Shown here: piece after piece, positions 55,948 to 64,000 of the stretch
Layout of the letters: each line of letters starts with the position of its first letter
Numbering within the stretch: the first letter of the stretch is position 1
Source: Pyrinomonadaceae bacterium
GTDB lineage: Bacteria; Acidobacteriota; Blastocatellia; Pyrinomonadales; Pyrinomonadaceae
Direction: 5' to 3'
Length of the DNA stretch: 64,000 bases
Assembly (NCBI GenBank): GCA_017983495.1
Contig: JAGOBH010000002.1
Coordinates: 124,001-188,000 of the forward strand
Program-made: the position numbers and the translations under genes
The notes under the pieces: model-generated
The model's input: the letters and a program-made list of their open reading frames with translations, nothing else
What the model was told of the DNA's origin: nothing
Databases searched by the model: none

Positions 55948-56935
55948 CCTTATCATCATTGGGGCTGGCCCTGCCGGTATCTCCGCCGCATACGAGGCCC
56001 AACAGAGCGGTCTAAACTACCTTGTGATAGAGAAAGGACTGATCGGGAACACGATCTATAATTATCCCGTCGGCCTTACAGTCTTTTCAACAACTAACGA
56101 ACTCGAGATCACCGAGGGCGGACTCGATCCGGCACGCGAGAAACCTACTCGCGAAGAACTGCTTTCGTACTATGTACGCTTTGTTCTCGACAATGATCTG
56201 CATATCCAGACCGAAGAAACGGTCTCGTCGGTAGTTAAGGTAAATGATCACTTTAAGACCTTAACGGACAAAGGCGAGTACGAGTCGCTTAACATGCTAT
56301 TCGCAATTGGCTCAATGGATTACGCTCGCAAGCTTAATGTGCCGGGTGAAGAGCTGCCTAAGGTCTTTTACCAATTTCGTGAGACATATCCCTGGGTGAA
56401 AAAGCGTGCGCTTATAATTGGCGGCGGCAATTCCGCAGGCGAGGCTGCATTGTTTTTAGCTCAGGAAGGCGCGGATACGACCCTTGCGATCTTTCGTGAA
56501 GATTGGGAAAACAACGATCCGAAACAAGGCTGTATCAAGTATTGGGTTAAACAACCGCTCGAGAATGAACTTAAGGAAAACTGCCTTAAGTTGTTCTTTT
56601 TAGGTAAGGTTATCGAGATTCGTGATAGTGAAGTAGAACTTGAGGGCGAGAATGGAGATCGTGTTGTTCTTCCGAATGATGTAGTGTTTGTTCTGATCGG
56701 TTCGGACGCCGACCTTACGATGCTGCAAAACCTAGGCGTCAAGACGACGCGAGGAAAAGGCGGCGAGGTCCCTGTTTATGATCCCGAGACTTTCGAAACG
56801 AATGTCCCCGGAATCTACGTCGCCGGACATTTCACAAACCAGCGCCACATTAAAGGAGCAATCGATGCTCCAAAGGCACTTATCCCAATTTTGAAGAGAA
56901 AATTAAACGCGAAAAACTCAATTGATACAGATTAG
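55940..56935 (+). CDS. ypdA: YpdA family bacillithiol-disulfide-reductase-like flavoprotein
   Basis: Two-dinucleotide-binding-domain flavoprotein of the thioredoxin-reductase family lacking the CxxC of TrxR. FAD motif IGAGPAGISAAYEAQ, NAD(P)H motif IGGGNSAGEAALFLAQ, and the C-terminal GIYVAGHFTNQRHIKGAID are visible. In Firmicutes YpdA reduces bacillithiol disulfide. The 331-residue length is standard. The ATG at 55940 lies inside the preceding gene. Bacillithiol biosynthesis genes are not in the window. Confidence 0.9.
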   Translation: MFDLIIIGAGPAGISAAYEAQQSGLNYLVIEKGLIGNTIYNYPVGLTVFSTTNELEITEGGLDPAREKPTREELLSYYVRFVLDNDLHIQTEETVSSVVKVNDHFKTLTDKGEYESLNMLFAIGSMDYARKLNVPGEELPKVFYQFRETYPWVKKRALIIGGGNSAGEAALFLAQEGADTTLAIFREDWENNDPKQGCIKYWVKQPLENELKENCLKLFFLGKVIEIRDSEVELEGENGDRVVLPNDVVFVLIGSDADLTMLQNLGVKTTRGKGGEVPVYDPETFETNVPGIYVAGHFTNQRHIKGAIDAPKALIPILKRKLNAKNSIDTD

Positions 56936-56936
56936 G

Positions 56937-56972
56937 AAAGGCAGAAACGATGGATTCGTTCCTGCCTTTTGT
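56937..56972. terminator. Terminator after ypdA
   Basis: Stem AAAGGCAGAAACGA (from 56937) with TCGTTCCTGCCTTTT (to 56970), one mismatch, is followed by T-rich sequence. The plus-strand ypdA and the minus-strand gene that follows both end here. Confidence 0.85.
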
Positions 56973-56998
56973 TTTCGCGATCTTCTTGTAGTCTGCGG

Positions 56999-58270
56999 TT
57001 AATTGCTATCCGGTTTTTTGGTTCGGATCATTACCTTCTGTCCGCCATTGCCATTAAAACGATCGGCTATGTCGGCGGGATTGATCTCATACGACGTGAC
57101 ATCGAATGTTTCTGCCGTTTTGTCGCCAACGGTGGTGGTCCAGCGATATGGCAACTGGACGCCGCCGGTGTTGCGGTAATCGGTGAATTTGACAGTAAAC
57201 TCAGCGGTATCCGCAGCAGCGTCGATCTTTCGCGTGAAAACTACAACATCCTTGTCTTTCGGTGCATCAGCCGGAAGCGGTTCGCCGGTGCGGAACTTCA
57301 TGATCTGCGGCATTTTGTGGCCCGTGTAGGTCATTCCGACCGGCAGGCTCGATGCTCGCGAGATGAAAAGTTTGTATGTAGCTCCGCCGAACGACGCATT
57401 AACGATGTCACACGGTGTGCCGTCGATCGACGTTTCGCCGCCGTAGGTGTACTCGACATCCATTCCCCGCGGAGCCGTCAAGAGAAGTGAAAGCGTTGTG
57501 CGGAGCAGATCGTTCTGCCTCATCGCACTGTGGTGGGCGTCGGCTACCGTGTGAAACGTAAGGGGCTTACCTTCGACGACGACCGTTTTGCCGTCTTTGC
57601 TGGTAAACGTCGCGGTCCCTTCGCCGCGGGAAGCGATCATTTTATCAGCTTCGGCACCGGTCAATTCCTGGACGGTCCCGTCGTCTTTCTTGATGATGAT
57701 GCGTTTGACGTTCTCACCGGGCTTGCCGGGATGTGCGGCGATCATTTTGTCGGCTTCAGCACCGGTCAGTTCCTGTGTTGTGCCGTCAGGACGTTTGATA
57801 ACAACTCGCCGAACCGGGCCGTTGCCATTGTCCTCTTCATTGACCATCACCTTCATCTGGCCTTTTGTTTCGCCCTGCGGATCGATCGGGAAACCCTCAA
57901 CTCGAACCTTCGATTGTCCGTCAGGTGCTCCGACAACGACCACGTCTATCTGTTTCTCGATGATCGCTTCACCGCCAGCCGACTTGTCGCCGCTGCCGAT
58001 CTTGATCATTCTCATCATCTTGTCCGGCAACTGCAGAGCGATCTCGGTCTCTCCGGCCTCGCCCATTTCACCGTGGACCGAACGTCCATTGATCACCATG
58101 CTATTGACCTGTGCGATCGCAGCTTCACCACCGATCGCGATCCTCGCTTTGCGAACTATTTCAAGTGCCTTTTCGTCCGATTTGAAACTGGCGCTGGTCT
58201 TTTCCACTAGAGTTCCCAGCCCGACAAAGAAAACCGAAACGCATAAAACAGAGATAATAAATCTTTTCAT
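56999..58270 (-). CDS. Secreted LolA-like protein of unknown function with internal duplication
   Basis: The 423-residue protein has a signal peptide (about 1-27, ending TSAS). A beta-rich domain follows that resembles outer-membrane lipoprotein-sorting proteins (ALEIVRKARIAIGGEAAIAQ, VNSMVINGRSVHG), with a middle repeat: an 18-20 residue unit (KRIIIKKDDGTVQELTGAEA) occurs twice with one near-identical copy (about residues 157-185 and 188-214), ending ADKMIA. The C-terminal domain includes VQLPYRWTTTVG and GGQKVMIRTKKPDSN. It faces the histidine kinase gene divergently. No catalytic motif is recognised. Confidence 0.75.
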   Translation of the reverse strand: MKRFIISVLCVSVFFVGLGTLVEKTSASFKSDEKALEIVRKARIAIGGEAAIAQVNSMVINGRSVHGEMGEAGETEIALQLPDKMMRMIKIGSGDKSAGGEAIIEKQIDVVVVGAPDGQSKVRVEGFPIDPQGETKGQMKVMVNEEDNGNGPVRRVVIKRPDGTTQELTGAEADKMIAAHPGKPGENVKRIIIKKDDGTVQELTGAEADKMIASRGEGTATFTSKDGKTVVVEGKPLTFHTVADAHHSAMRQNDLLRTTLSLLLTAPRGMDVEYTYGGETSIDGTPCDIVNASFGGATYKLFISRASSLPVGMTYTGHKMPQIMKFRTGEPLPADAPKDKDVVVFTRKIDAAADTAEFTVKFTDYRNTGGVQLPYRWTTTVGDKTAETFDVTSYEINPADIADRFNGNGGQKVMIRTKKPDSN

Positions 58271-58342
58271 AAGTAGCCTCCAGATCTTTTAATAGCGAAC
58301 GAGCTAAACCGAACTTTACTTCATTTAGGAGGAAGCACCAAA

Positions 58343-58426
58343 ATGCGAATTTTTGCTCGATCGACATTTTTGATCATACGGCGGACAAAAACAAGAGTGA
58401 TTAAGAGAACGCAAAGAATTTGTTAA
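58343..58426 (+). CDS. Possible 27-residue basic peptide
   Basis: An AGGAGG 9 bases before an ATG leads to a 27-codon frame (MRIFARSTFLIIRR then TKTRVIKRTQRIC). The product would be strongly basic with a short hydrophobic patch. It lies in the 209-bp divergent region upstream of the histidine kinase, so a leader peptide or chance are both possible. Confidence 0.25.
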   Translation: MRIFARSTFLIIRRTKTRVIKRTQRIC

Positions 58427-58494
58427 GGATGTAAAATGTGGCAAAAAGTCATTGTTTGTGGCATTAGGATAGTTGCATAATGCACTTGGACGTT

Positions 58495-60309
58495 ATGAAA
58501 CGATCTTGGATTACATATCTTTTGGTTGCCGGGTTGTTGACGCTGCTCGCGATACTCGGCGTGCTTCAGTACCGCGGGCTGACGCAGATCAACCGGACCG
58601 AGAGCGAAAAGGCCCACGCTCGAGTGCAGGAACAGGCAGATCGTTTCGCAATGGATTTTAATCGCGAAATGCAGAATGCGTATTTCAATTTTCAGACCGA
58701 CGCTGAAAGTTGGAGAACCAAAAACTGGGCACCGTTTAACGAACGGCTCGACTATTGGCGTGAAAGAACGACCTATCCTGAGCTTATCGATGATTTTTAT
58801 TTTTTCGAAGCAGAGCCGCAATCACCGCCCCTCAAATATGATAAGGCAACGAGGGCCTTCGTTCCGGTCGAATCTACGCCCGACTTGACGTCGATCCGAA
58901 CACGCATTTCCGACGAAAAGAGTTTTCATCCGGTTTTTGACGATATTTATACGCTTGCGCTGCCGATCCACAACGTCGGGCCAAAACTTGAGCGTATCGT
59001 GATCCGTCCTGCAAACGGGCCAACTCACGAGCGGATGACAATGCCGCCCCGATATGGCTTTCTCGCGATCAAGCTGAACGAAAGCGTTATAAAGGAGCGG
59101 GTGCTGCCCGACCTCGCAGCAAAATATTTTGGCGACGGTGAATATCGCGTAGCGGTTGGGGACAAAGCGGGAAACGACGTATTTCAGTCGCTAAGCGGCG
59201 AAAACCGAGATGCGACAGCCCCGCTCTTAAATTTGGCACCGGACAATTTCATTCAATTCACAAATAAGAACATCCTTTCTGCGATCGATGGTGAACGCCG
59301 ACATAACGTAACCGTCAGTTCACGGCTCGAGACGACAACGCTCGTTGCCGGCCAACCGCTGGACGCAAAGCCCGAGACATTTCAGTTTGAGGTTAAAAAA
59401 GATGGCCAACCGAGGACAACAGTTTTTGCCCGCACTTCGGCTGACGGCGGCAACGCTGATTCTCCATGGATGCTGATGGTGCAGCATTCATCTGGCTCGC
59501 TCGATGCTTATTTGGCTTCGACTTTGCGGCAGAACCTGGCAATGGGATTCGGGATCCTGGCGTTGCTTGCGGTAGCAGTGATCGCGATCATCGCTTCGGC
59601 ACAGAGGGCCAAGATGTTCGCTCAGCGGCAGGTTGATTTTGTATCAAGCGTATCGCATGAATTTCGCACGCCGCTCGCAGTGATCTATTCCGCCGGTGAA
59701 AATCTTGCCGACGGAGTCGCAAAAAAGTACGAGCAAGTGTCGCGGTACGGCGAGCTAATAAAAGGCGAGGGTAAAAAGCTGTCGGGCATGGTCGAGCAGA
59801 TCCTTGACTTCGCTGGGGCCGATTCTGGCCGCAAGCAGTACAACTTTGTGGATATAAACGTCGCAGATGTCGTCAAAGACGCCCTCGCGGAGTGTAGTGC
59901 ACTGCTTGAGGGCAAAGAGATCAATGTCGAGACCGATATCTCTGTTTCATTGCCAACGGTAAAGGCTGACCGCTCTGCGCTCAGCGGTGCGATACAAAAT
60001 CTGATAGTCAATGCGGTCAAATACGGTAATGGCTCTAATTGGATAAGGGTTACAGCCGAAAATGGCGGCGGAAATATTAAGATCTCGGTCGAGGATCACG
60101 GAATCGGTATTTCAAAAGGCGAGCTGCGGCAAATATTTCAGCCGTTTTATCGTTCGCAAGAGGTCGTTGATGCTCAGATCCACGGTAATGGCCTCGGGCT
60201 GTCGCTCGTCCGCCAGATCGCAAAAGCCCACGGCGGATGTGTGCATGTGACGAGCGAGGTTGGGAAAGGCAGTAAATTTATTTTCGAGATTCCGGCAAAT
60301 GGCAATTAG
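58495..60309 (+). CDS. Two-component sensor histidine kinase
   Basis: A 604-residue membrane kinase: N-terminal transmembrane segment (about 4-22), a large extracytoplasmic sensor domain (about 25-343) with no recognised fold, a second transmembrane segment (about 347-368), then HisKA with phospho-acceptor His388 (SSVSHEFRTPL), N-box LIVNAVKYGNG and G-box region DHGIGISKGELRQIF, HGNGLGLSLV. An ATG at 58480 would add five residues. It is paired with the response regulator 83 bp downstream. The ligand is unknown. Confidence 0.93.
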   Translation: MKRSWITYLLVAGLLTLLAILGVLQYRGLTQINRTESEKAHARVQEQADRFAMDFNREMQNAYFNFQTDAESWRTKNWAPFNERLDYWRERTTYPELIDDFYFFEAEPQSPPLKYDKATRAFVPVESTPDLTSIRTRISDEKSFHPVFDDIYTLALPIHNVGPKLERIVIRPANGPTHERMTMPPRYGFLAIKLNESVIKERVLPDLAAKYFGDGEYRVAVGDKAGNDVFQSLSGENRDATAPLLNLAPDNFIQFTNKNILSAIDGERRHNVTVSSRLETTTLVAGQPLDAKPETFQFEVKKDGQPRTTVFARTSADGGNADSPWMLMVQHSSGSLDAYLASTLRQNLAMGFGILALLAVAVIAIIASAQRAKMFAQRQVDFVSSVSHEFRTPLAVIYSAGENLADGVAKKYEQVSRYGELIKGEGKKLSGMVEQILDFAGADSGRKQYNFVDINVADVVKDALAECSALLEGKEINVETDISVSLPTVKADRSALSGAIQNLIVNAVKYGNGSNWIRVTAENGGGNIKISVEDHGIGISKGELRQIFQPFYRSQEVVDAQIHGNGLGLSLVRQIAKAHGGCVHVTSEVGKGSKFIFEIPANGN

Positions 60310-60392
60310 CCACATATGACACAGAGAGTACGGAGACAAAGATTGAAAATGTCTCGTCCTTCTCTGACAGCTCTGCGGCAAAGTGATCTCTT

Positions 60393-61076
60393 ATGAAAAT
60401 CCTCCTTGTCGAAGACGAAGAAGGCCTCATTATTACCCTCACTGACCGGTTGAGGAGTGAGGGCTTTGACGTGACCTCGGCAAACGACGGAAAGAAGGGA
60501 TTCGACGCGGCAATTTCAGGGTACTTTGACCTCATAATTCTCGACGTAATGCTGCCGAAGAAAAACGGATATGACGTTGCCCGCGATCTCCGTCAAAAGG
60601 GAATCGACACGCCGATCCTTATGCTTACGGCCAAGGGGGAAACGATCGACAAGGTGCTTGGGTTGAAACTCGGAGCAGATGATTACCTTACAAAGCCTTT
60701 TGAGGTCATTGAACTACTCGCAAGAATCGAAGCGTTGCTCCGACGCTCTCCGATCCATACGAACGGTACGACGGCGGAAATTCATCGATTCGGCCAGATA
60801 ACAATTGACTTCAAAAAAGCTGAGGTTACACGCGAAGGTCACCCGCTAGAACTATCGGCGATGGAGTTCAAACTCCTCCAATTTCTGATCGAGAACCGCG
60901 GGGAAGTGCATACGCGTGATCAGCTGCTCGATGCGGTTTGGGGATATGACGCTATGCCGACAACCCGCACTGTAGACGTGCACATAGCATGGCTACGTCA
61001 AAAGCTAGAAGAGAACCCACGGCATCCTCAGTTCATTCATACTGTCCATGGATTTGGTTATAAATTCGTCGTATGA
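60393..61076 (+). CDS. OmpR/PhoB family response regulator
   Basis: A 227-residue regulator with an N-terminal receiver domain (ILLVEDEEGL, phospho-acceptor Asp51 in LIILDVMLP, Lys in DYLTKPFEV) and a C-terminal winged-helix DNA-binding domain (LSAMEFKLLQFLIENRGEVH, RTVDVHIAWLRQKLE, VHGFGYKF). Partner of the kinase upstream. Its 3' end overlaps the end of the convergent hemolysin III gene by 19 bp, so the two transcripts would be antisense at their tails. Confidence 0.95.
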   Translation: MKILLVEDEEGLIITLTDRLRSEGFDVTSANDGKKGFDAAISGYFDLIILDVMLPKKNGYDVARDLRQKGIDTPILMLTAKGETIDKVLGLKLGADDYLTKPFEVIELLARIEALLRRSPIHTNGTTAEIHRFGQITIDFKKAEVTREGHPLELSAMEFKLLQFLIENRGEVHTRDQLLDAVWGYDAMPTTRTVDVHIAWLRQKLEENPRHPQFIHTVHGFGYKFVV

Positions 61077-61729
61077 GGAACAATGTAGATCATAACGGCA
61101 GCGTAATGAAGAATGCTGCCTGCGAGAATAAACACATGAAAGATAGCGTGGTGGTGCTTGATGCTTTTCCAGGGAAAGAAAATTACGCCTAATGTGTAAG
61201 CCACGCCGCCGGCGATCGTGAGGGCAACCGGCATGAACCCGAGAACGTTGAACAACGGCTGAACTGCAAAAATGCCCAGCCATCCCATGATCAGATATGA
61301 AAGCACATTTATGGCGGGAAAACGGTCGCGAATCAACAGCTTAACGATGATCCCAACTAACGCAAAGCCCCATATCGCAGCCATTAAGGCTCGACCAAAG
61401 GAGTCACCCGCTATTACCAACCCAAAGGGCGTGTAGCTACCCGCAATCAGCAAGTAAATGCAGCAATGATCGACAATTTGAAGTGTTTTCTTGAGTTTAG
61501 GTGACGTCGCACTGTGGTACATGGTCGATGCCCCATAAAGAGTGACGAGGGAAAGGCCGTAGACAACACAGGCCGCGATCAGCATCTTGTCGCCCCGCGT
61601 TCCGGCATAAACAACCAGAGCGAGAAAGCCGGCAATACTAAGCAACAGACCAAAGCCATGTGTCAGCGTATTGGCAAATTCTTCGACCGAAAGAATGTCT
61701 AGCTGAGATTTAATGCGTTTCTTGACCAT
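61058..61729 (-). CDS. Hemolysin III family protein (PAQR)
   Basis: A 223-residue membrane protein with seven hydrophobic segments. Family marks are FANTLTHGFG, YGASTMYHSA, LQIVDHCCIYLLIAGSYTPF and the C-terminal HHAIFHVFILAGSILHYAAV, with the conserved histidines and Asp of the metal-binding hydrolase-like site. Related to adiponectin receptors (PAQR). The role in bacteria is unclear. Its 3' end overlaps the response regulator gene by 19 bp. Confidence 0.92.
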   Translation of the reverse strand: MVKKRIKSQLDILSVEEFANTLTHGFGLLLSIAGFLALVVYAGTRGDKMLIAACVVYGLSLVTLYGASTMYHSATSPKLKKTLQIVDHCCIYLLIAGSYTPFGLVIAGDSFGRALMAAIWGFALVGIIVKLLIRDRFPAINVLSYLIMGWLGIFAVQPLFNVLGFMPVALTIAGGVAYTLGVIFFPWKSIKHHHAIFHVFILAGSILHYAAVMIYIVPHTTNL

Positions 61730-61789
61730 CTAAGCCAGTATGTTAACAGACTTTTGGCCGCCTGAATGTAACAATTTCGTCTTTTTAGA

Positions 61790-63229
61790 CTAAAACTCCG
61801 AGTCTGAGGTAGATCGATGGCGACGGGCGACGCCGCTGGCATATGCTGCCGCCTCGACCTTAGCCGCCACGGCTTCGCCGACTCTGCGATCAAAAACAGA
61901 CGGTATGATGTAGTCAGGGTGCAATTCATCCGGCCCAATGATCTCGGCGATAGCATGAGCGGCCGCGAGTTTCATTTCCTCGTTAATGCGCGATGCCCGG
62001 CAATTCAGTGCTCCGCGGAAAATACCGGGAAAACATAAGACATTGTTGATCTGATTTGGATAGTCCGATCGGCCGGTCGCCATCACTGCGACATGACCTT
62101 CTGCATCCTCCGGCATGATCTCAGGAGTCGGGTTTGCCATAGCAAAAACGATCGGGTCTTTCGCCATATTCGCGAGGTCCGTTTCGTCGATTATGCCGGG
62201 TGCCGATAGTCCAAGAAATACGTCCGCACCCTTGATAACGTCGTGGATCGTGCCTTCTTCTTTTTCAGGATTGGTGTTTCGCGCATACCAATCCTTGACC
62301 CAATTCATGTTCTCCTTTCGGCCGGCATAAATGGCACCTGTTGTGTCGCAGCCGATAATGTTGGTTACGCCGGCGGCCATAACTATCTTAGAGCACGCCA
62401 CGCCAGCAGCTCCGATACCATTTACGACTACCTTAATATCACTCATCTCTTTGCCGACGATCTTCAGAGCATTGATCAACGCCGCCAATACGACGACCGC
62501 TGTTCCGTGTTGATCATCATGAAATACCGGGATGTCCAGTTCTTCCTTAAGGCGATCTTCGATCTCAAAACACCTTGGTGCCGAGATATCTTCAAGATTA
62601 ATACCACCAAAGGCGACTGAAATATTCTTGATCGTCTCGATGATCTCGTGAGGGTCCTTAGTGTTGAGACATATCGGAAAGGCATCGACGCCGCCAAATT
62701 CCTTAAAGAGCTGACATTTACCCTCCATAACGGGCATCGCCGCGGCCGGTCCAATGTCACCCAAACCAAGCACTGCCGTGCCGTCTGAAACGACCGCGAC
62801 GGTATTTTTCTTGATCGTCAAGTTAAACGCCTTTTCCGGATCCTTTGCGATCGCCTGACACACTCGTGCAACGCCCGGCGTGTAAGCCATTGAAAGGTCG
62901 GCACGCGTCTTGAGCTGCATTTTCGAGGTGACCTCGATCTTGCCACCCAGATGCATAAGAAACGTTCGATCCGAGACATTGACAACTTCCACGCCGTCGA
63001 TGTCATGGACCGACGCCACTATCTCCTGAGCATGTGCTTCACTTGCGGCATTTACGGTGATGTCACGAATCAAAAAATCCTTACCTACGCTGGCAATATC
63101 GATTCCCTCGATATCGCCGCCGGCCTTTCCAATGGCCGTGGTGATCTGACCCAATTTTCCGGGTTCGTTGTGTATTCGTACTCTTAATGTAAGGCTATAG
63201 CTGGCGTTCGGTGTTTGTTTATGATTCAC
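61790..63229 (-). CDS. Malic enzyme with N-terminal ACT domain
   Basis: Oxidatively decarboxylates malate to pyruvate. A GTG start at 63229 with AGGA nine bases upstream is chosen over the longer frame from 63280. An ACT domain (about residues 10-85: SLTLRVRIHNEPGKLGQITT) precedes the malic domain (MAYTPGVARVCQAIAKDPEK, VSDGTAVLGLGDIGPAAAMP, VFHDDQHGTAVVVLAALINA) and the NAD-binding domain (VVNGIGAAGVACSKIVMAAG). The 479-residue length fits. The ACT domain suggests allosteric control, for instance by an amino acid. Whether it uses NAD or NADP cannot be fixed by eye. Confidence 0.93.
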   Translation of the reverse strand: MNHKQTPNASYSLTLRVRIHNEPGKLGQITTAIGKAGGDIEGIDIASVGKDFLIRDITVNAASEAHAQEIVASVHDIDGVEVVNVSDRTFLMHLGGKIEVTSKMQLKTRADLSMAYTPGVARVCQAIAKDPEKAFNLTIKKNTVAVVSDGTAVLGLGDIGPAAAMPVMEGKCQLFKEFGGVDAFPICLNTKDPHEIIETIKNISVAFGGINLEDISAPRCFEIEDRLKEELDIPVFHDDQHGTAVVVLAALINALKIVGKEMSDIKVVVNGIGAAGVACSKIVMAAGVTNIIGCDTTGAIYAGRKENMNWVKDWYARNTNPEKEEGTIHDVIKGADVFLGLSAPGIIDETDLANMAKDPIVFAMANPTPEIMPEDAEGHVAVMATGRSDYPNQINNVLCFPGIFRGALNCRASRINEEMKLAAAHAIAEIIGPDELHPDYIIPSVFDRRVGEAVAAKVEAAAYASGVARRHRSTSDSEF

Positions 63230-63334
63230 GTTATGAGTTCCTAAAAGAAAAAGTATGACGAAAAACGTTGGCAAGGGCAAATTGGAAGGATGAGAGGTCG
63301 AGGCGTGCGTGCTGACATCTAGATTAGTTCGCTG

Positions 63335-63967
63335 CTAAATTACCGGCCGTAGCAGGCCTCGCTGGACGCCCTTGATCGTGACATGGTCCGCAACCAACCG
63401 GATGACGTTTCCAGATCCTGGTGCACCGGCCTCATGGAGTTCGACATGAGCCCCTGAACGAAAGTACTTTCGTAACACGGTGACTGTGTCATTGAGCACA
63501 GCCACCACGGGATCTCCATCGCGGACAAATTGTCTAAGCTCGATCAGAGCGACATCGTCCTCGAAAATGTGATCTGACTGCATCGCATTATCAGTGACGC
63601 GGTATGCCCTAATGCGCTCGGACGTCTGAAATCCCAGCATGAATTCAGGCAGTGCAAGCGGGCGGGTTTGCCAGCCTTCCAATATTCTGTCTTCGAGCGG
63701 GACATCGAGCCATTCCACATAAACAACTCCGGCCGGAGTGACGATCTCTCGATCAGGCCCTACATCGATGAAGAAATGGCCGTCTTCGCGGACGCGATTG
63801 AGCAGACCGTTAGATTCGAGGTCGCGAACGATCCGATTGATCCCTGCGCGCGAACTCAACCCCAGTTGACGGGCAATGACCGCGTATGACGGACGGTATC
63901 CGTGAGAATTAATGTGGCGGATAATGAAGTCCAGTACTTCGCGCTGCCGCCGGGTTGGTGCATGCAT
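63335..63967 (-). CDS. LexA-family repressor with degenerate self-cleavage domain
   Basis: The 210-residue protein has a LexA winged-helix domain (RRQREVLDFIIRHINSHGYR, IARQLGLSSRAGINRIVRDL) and a S24-like C-terminal domain. Aligned to LexA, the nucleophile Ser of G-x-S-M is replaced by Ala128 (TDNAMQ), the catalytic Lys of VTVKR by Leu165 (VTVLRK), and no Ala-Gly cleavage site is visible before residue 110. It should therefore bind DNA but not cleave itself in the SOS response. It is a LexA paralogue or a LexA with another control mode. It begins about 43 bp before the window end. Confidence 0.85.
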   Translation of the reverse strand: MHAPTRRQREVLDFIIRHINSHGYRPSYAVIARQLGLSSRAGINRIVRDLESNGLLNRVREDGHFFIDVGPDREIVTPAGVVYVEWLDVPLEDRILEGWQTRPLALPEFMLGFQTSERIRAYRVTDNAMQSDHIFEDDVALIELRQFVRDGDPVVAVLNDTVTVLRKYFRSGAHVELHEAGAPGSGNVIRLVADHVTIKGVQRGLLRPVI

Positions 63968-64000
63968 CGAAAAGATTGTAGCTGAAAGCCGCGGTATTTT

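Overview
The window looks like chromosomal DNA of an acidobacterium, most likely class Blastocatellia (Pyrinomonadaceae-like). This is inferred from gene content, not from a marker gene. The pointers are secreted proteins ending in FG-GAP/VCBS-type propellers (DFDGDGK..D...YRPS), C-terminal carboxypeptidase-regulatory-like modules, a DUF2270 protein, a DinB protein, and housekeeping genes that are mostly unclustered. Base composition is balanced to moderately GC-rich by eye. No phage, insertion sequence or CRISPR array is visible.

Layout. 1-1.2 kb (minus): a CPBP membrane protease cut by the window edge, and ruvA. 1.3-4.9 kb (plus): rex, a small membrane protein, then a compact bacterial microcompartment (BMC) locus. 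The BMC locus holds a class II aldolase with a possible encapsulation tail, one BMC-H hexamer protein, three different BMC-P pentamer proteins and a small cysteine-rich protein, closed by a strong bidirectional terminator. No aldehyde dehydrogenase or phosphotransacylase is present, so it is either a reduced BMC or one with satellite enzyme genes elsewhere. 5-9.3 kb (minus): LemA, nucleotidyltransferase and TPM-domain genes, then dnaX, which carries an A9 slippage site. 9.5-12.6 kb: a giant delta-60/FG-GAP secreted protein. 12.7-17.3 kb: ppdK, two tRNA-Ser genes flanking aqpZ, and tadA. 17.4-28.8 kb: mixed metabolic and envelope genes (DUF2270, esterase, M24 peptidase, suhB, a second FG-GAP protein, accD, folC, gpmA, a YeiH-type transporter).

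28.8-38.7 kb: uvrA, a ParE-type toxin-antitoxin pair, a DUF2200 gene broken by a palindromic REP-like element, a MORN-repeat protein, apbC/mrp, an IscA-type Fe-S carrier and an NlpC/P60 hydrolase. 38.8-46.3 kb is accessory in character: a small MM0924-like gene, an 880-bp gap, then three large secreted proteins (one a subtilisin-like protease) that share the same C-terminal beta-sandwich module, separated by strong terminators and long promoter regions. 46.3-52.5 kb (minus): accC, membrane genes, a CDP-alcohol phosphatidyltransferase, greA, pfkA and a CtpA-type protease. 52.6-56.9 kb (plus): glycosyltransferase, pdxJ, uracil-DNA glycosylase, ygfZ and ypdA. 57-64 kb: a secreted LolA-like protein, a histidine kinase/response regulator pair, hemolysin III, an ACT-domain malic enzyme, and a LexA-family repressor lacking its self-cleavage residues.

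Best candidates for something new: the reduced aldolase BMC with its cysteine-rich partner; the dnaX slippage site; the peptidase-dead LexA paralogue; the shared C-terminal module on neighbouring secreted proteins; and the palindromic element that interrupts DUF2200. All family assignments come from reading motifs by eye; no database search was run.
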